Below the pieces are notes generated by a model, which did no database searches, was not told where the DNA came from, and worked only from the letters and a program-made list of their open reading frames with translations. From an uncultured SAR116 cluster alpha proteobacterium (GTDB lineage Bacteria > Pseudomonadota > Alphaproteobacteria > Puniceispirillales > Puniceispirillaceae), in assembly GCA_902625725.1 (NCBI GenBank), contig CACOCY010000002.1:62001-126000 (forward strand): a stretch of DNA of 64,000 nt, given 5' to 3'. A program made the position numbers and the translations under genes. Of the stretch, positions 63,024-64,000 are shown piece after piece; the stretch's first letter is position 1, and every line of letters starts with the position of its first letter.

Positions 63024-63428
63024 ATGTTTAATTTTAAAAATTATTTGGTTGTTTTAGCCATTATTATAATGGCAAATACCTCTTCTTATGCAACAGCCTT
63101 GCAACTTGATTGTGAAATTACGAATGAAATTACAGATACTGGTTTTTTCAAAATTAAATCAAATTTTTCAATAAAAACCGATAATCAATCAATGTTAGTG
63201 ATTAATATGCCGCCTGAAGGCTCTATCGTTTTAAGTGGTACATTTGAAAATTATATGAATAATATATATGCTAACGAATATCATAATCTTACCTCAAAAA
63301 GTGCTTTTCTTCAGAGAGATATTTTTTCGCATAAAAACAATGAAAAATGGTATTTTAAATATATCGTTATAAGGATAAATCAAACAATTGGTTTTGAGGC
63401 TATATGTGGCCCAACCAAACAACTTTAA
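63024..63428 (+). CDS. Small secreted protein of unknown function
   Basis: This 134-residue protein has a signal peptide (YLVVLAIIIMANTSSYATA) and a beta-rich mature part with one cysteine near each end (LQLDCEIT and EAICGPT), probably a disulfide. The general layout resembles the protein at 22699-23094. No family recognised. It precedes the quinone-oxidoreductase gene by 39 bases. Confidence 0.6.
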   Translation: MFNFKNYLVVLAIIIMANTSSYATALQLDCEITNEITDTGFFKIKSNFSIKTDNQSMLVINMPPEGSIVLSGTFENYMNNIYANEYHNLTSKSAFLQRDIFSHKNNEKWYFKYIVIRINQTIGFEAICGPTKQL

Positions 63429-63467
63429 TCAAAATTATTATTAGCTTTAAAAGTATGAGGATTTGAA

Positions 63468-64000
63468 ATGAAAGCAATATGGTACGAAAAACAGGGAGAT
63501 GCGTTAGACGTTCTTACTTATGGTGAAGTTGAAAAGCCTACACCAGCATCTAATGAAGTACTAGTAAAAATACATTTTTCAGGTTTAAATCCTTCTGATA
63601 CAAAACGGCGTGTTGGCTTCAGAGGACAAAAACACGCGTTTCAAACAATTATCCCTCATAGCGATGGTTCGGGAGTAATTGAAGCTGTGGGTAATAATGT
63701 TGATTCAAAAAGGATAGGTCAAAAAGTTTGGATATATTCAGCTCAATGGCAGAGGCCGTATGGTACAGCAGCAAATTTTGTCTGCGTTCCATCTAATCTT
63801 GCTATAAAGTTAGCCGATACTACATCTCTAGAAATTGGGGCTACAATTGGCATACCCGCTTTAACAGCCTATGCAGGCTTATTTAAATACGGTGAAATAA
63901 AAAATAAGATAGTTTTAATAACTGGTGGAGCGGGAAGTGTTGGCAACTGCGCTATTCAAATGGCGAAACATGCAGGCGCAAAAGTAATTTCTACTGTTAG
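63468..64000 (+). CDS. Zinc-type/quinone oxidoreductase (MDR, zeta-crystallin-like), 3'-truncated
   Basis: This is the first 177 codons of a medium-chain dehydrogenase/reductase. It opens with MKAIWYEKQGDALDVLTYGE, has HSDGSGVIEAVGNNV in the GroES-like catalytic domain, and GATIGIPALTAYAGLF before VLITGGAGSVGNCAIQMAK, the NADPH-binding Rossmann motif. The lack of the GHE zinc motif and the AxxGxxG-type site point to a quinone oxidoreductase rather than a zinc alcohol dehydrogenase. GAGG lies seven bases before the ATG. The frame is open to the window end. Confidence 0.92.
   Translation, partial: MKAIWYEKQGDALDVLTYGEVEKPTPASNEVLVKIHFSGLNPSDTKRRVGFRGQKHAFQTIIPHSDGSGVIEAVGNNVDSKRIGQKVWIYSAQWQRPYGTAANFVCVPSNLAIKLADTTSLEIGATIGIPALTAYAGLFKYGEIKNKIVLITGGAGSVGNCAIQMAKHAGAKVISTV

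Noticed and set aside
1-64000. Mobile elements, CRISPR arrays, phage genes, rRNA operons
   Set aside because: No transposase, integrase, terminal inverted repeats, regularly spaced repeats, phage structural genes or rRNA sequence was seen. The two tRNAs show no flanking duplicated ends that would suggest an integrated island.

Overview
This is an AT-rich bacterial chromosome fragment that looks like an uncultured, probably marine, alphaproteobacterium. The main evidence is the housekeeping run rlpA, dacC, tmk, holB, metG, tatD, phnP-like hydrolase (25.1-32.4 kb, minus strand), an order typical of Alphaproteobacteria. Solute-binding-protein transporters are numerous (three complete ABC systems), genes are tightly packed, and there is a NavAb/NaChBac-type sodium channel as found in marine bacteria. 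No rRNA, IS element, phage gene or CRISPR array was seen. The assignment to class is inference; genus cannot be read from this sequence.

Region 1 (1-20.5 kb) looks like one catabolic regulon for a nitrogen-containing, probably heterocyclic, compound. It holds a molybdenum hydroxylase cluster (two large subunits and one Fe-S subunit), a complete branched-chain-amino-acid-type ABC importer (livF, livK, livHMG), a Rieske mononuclear-iron oxygenase, and two proteins each made of three RidA-like domains in one chain. It also holds an isochorismatase-family amidohydrolase, a complete nucleoside-type (BMP) ABC importer, an old-yellow-enzyme reductase, an EamA exporter and a GntR/FCD regulator. A palindrome TGTATACA or a close variant lies in the livK/livH, ridA-operon and BMP-transporter control regions, and a related 12-mer lies in front of the regulator, so one repressor may control the set.

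Region 2 (20.6-43.8 kb) is mixed. It has EamA and AEC transporters, a flavin reductase, and the conserved cell-wall/DNA-replication/translation cluster (mltB, rlpA, dacC, tmk, holB, metG, tatD). It also has tRNA-Ser(UGA), a heparin-lyase-like gene broken by a stop codon just after its signal peptide, a nucleoside hydrolase, a UbiH-type monooxygenase, a CocE-type hydrolase and a second old-yellow enzyme.

Region 3 (44-55.5 kb) looks like a nitrile/amide island. A nitrate/sulfonate/taurine-type ABC importer with two different permeases is in one tight transcription unit with an alpha/beta hydrolase and two metallo-beta-lactamase-fold proteins. Next come two copies of a cobalt-type nitrile hydratase in which the N-terminal half of the beta subunit is fused in front of the alpha subunit. 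The C-terminal half of beta is a separate 103-residue gene, present once. An amidase sits between the two copies, and a second alpha/beta hydrolase and a GntR regulator follow. The chemistry suggested is nitrile to amide to acid plus ammonia. The split and fused subunit architecture is the most unusual thing in the window.

Region 4 (55.5-64 kb) has an acyl-CoA synthetase, a cysteine synthase plus 3-mercaptopyruvate sulfurtransferase pair, tRNA-Arg(UCU), a secreted calcium-loop (FG-GAP/VCBS-like) protein, the sodium channel with a 59-residue membrane protein directly after it, and the start of a quinone-oxidoreductase gene that runs off the window.
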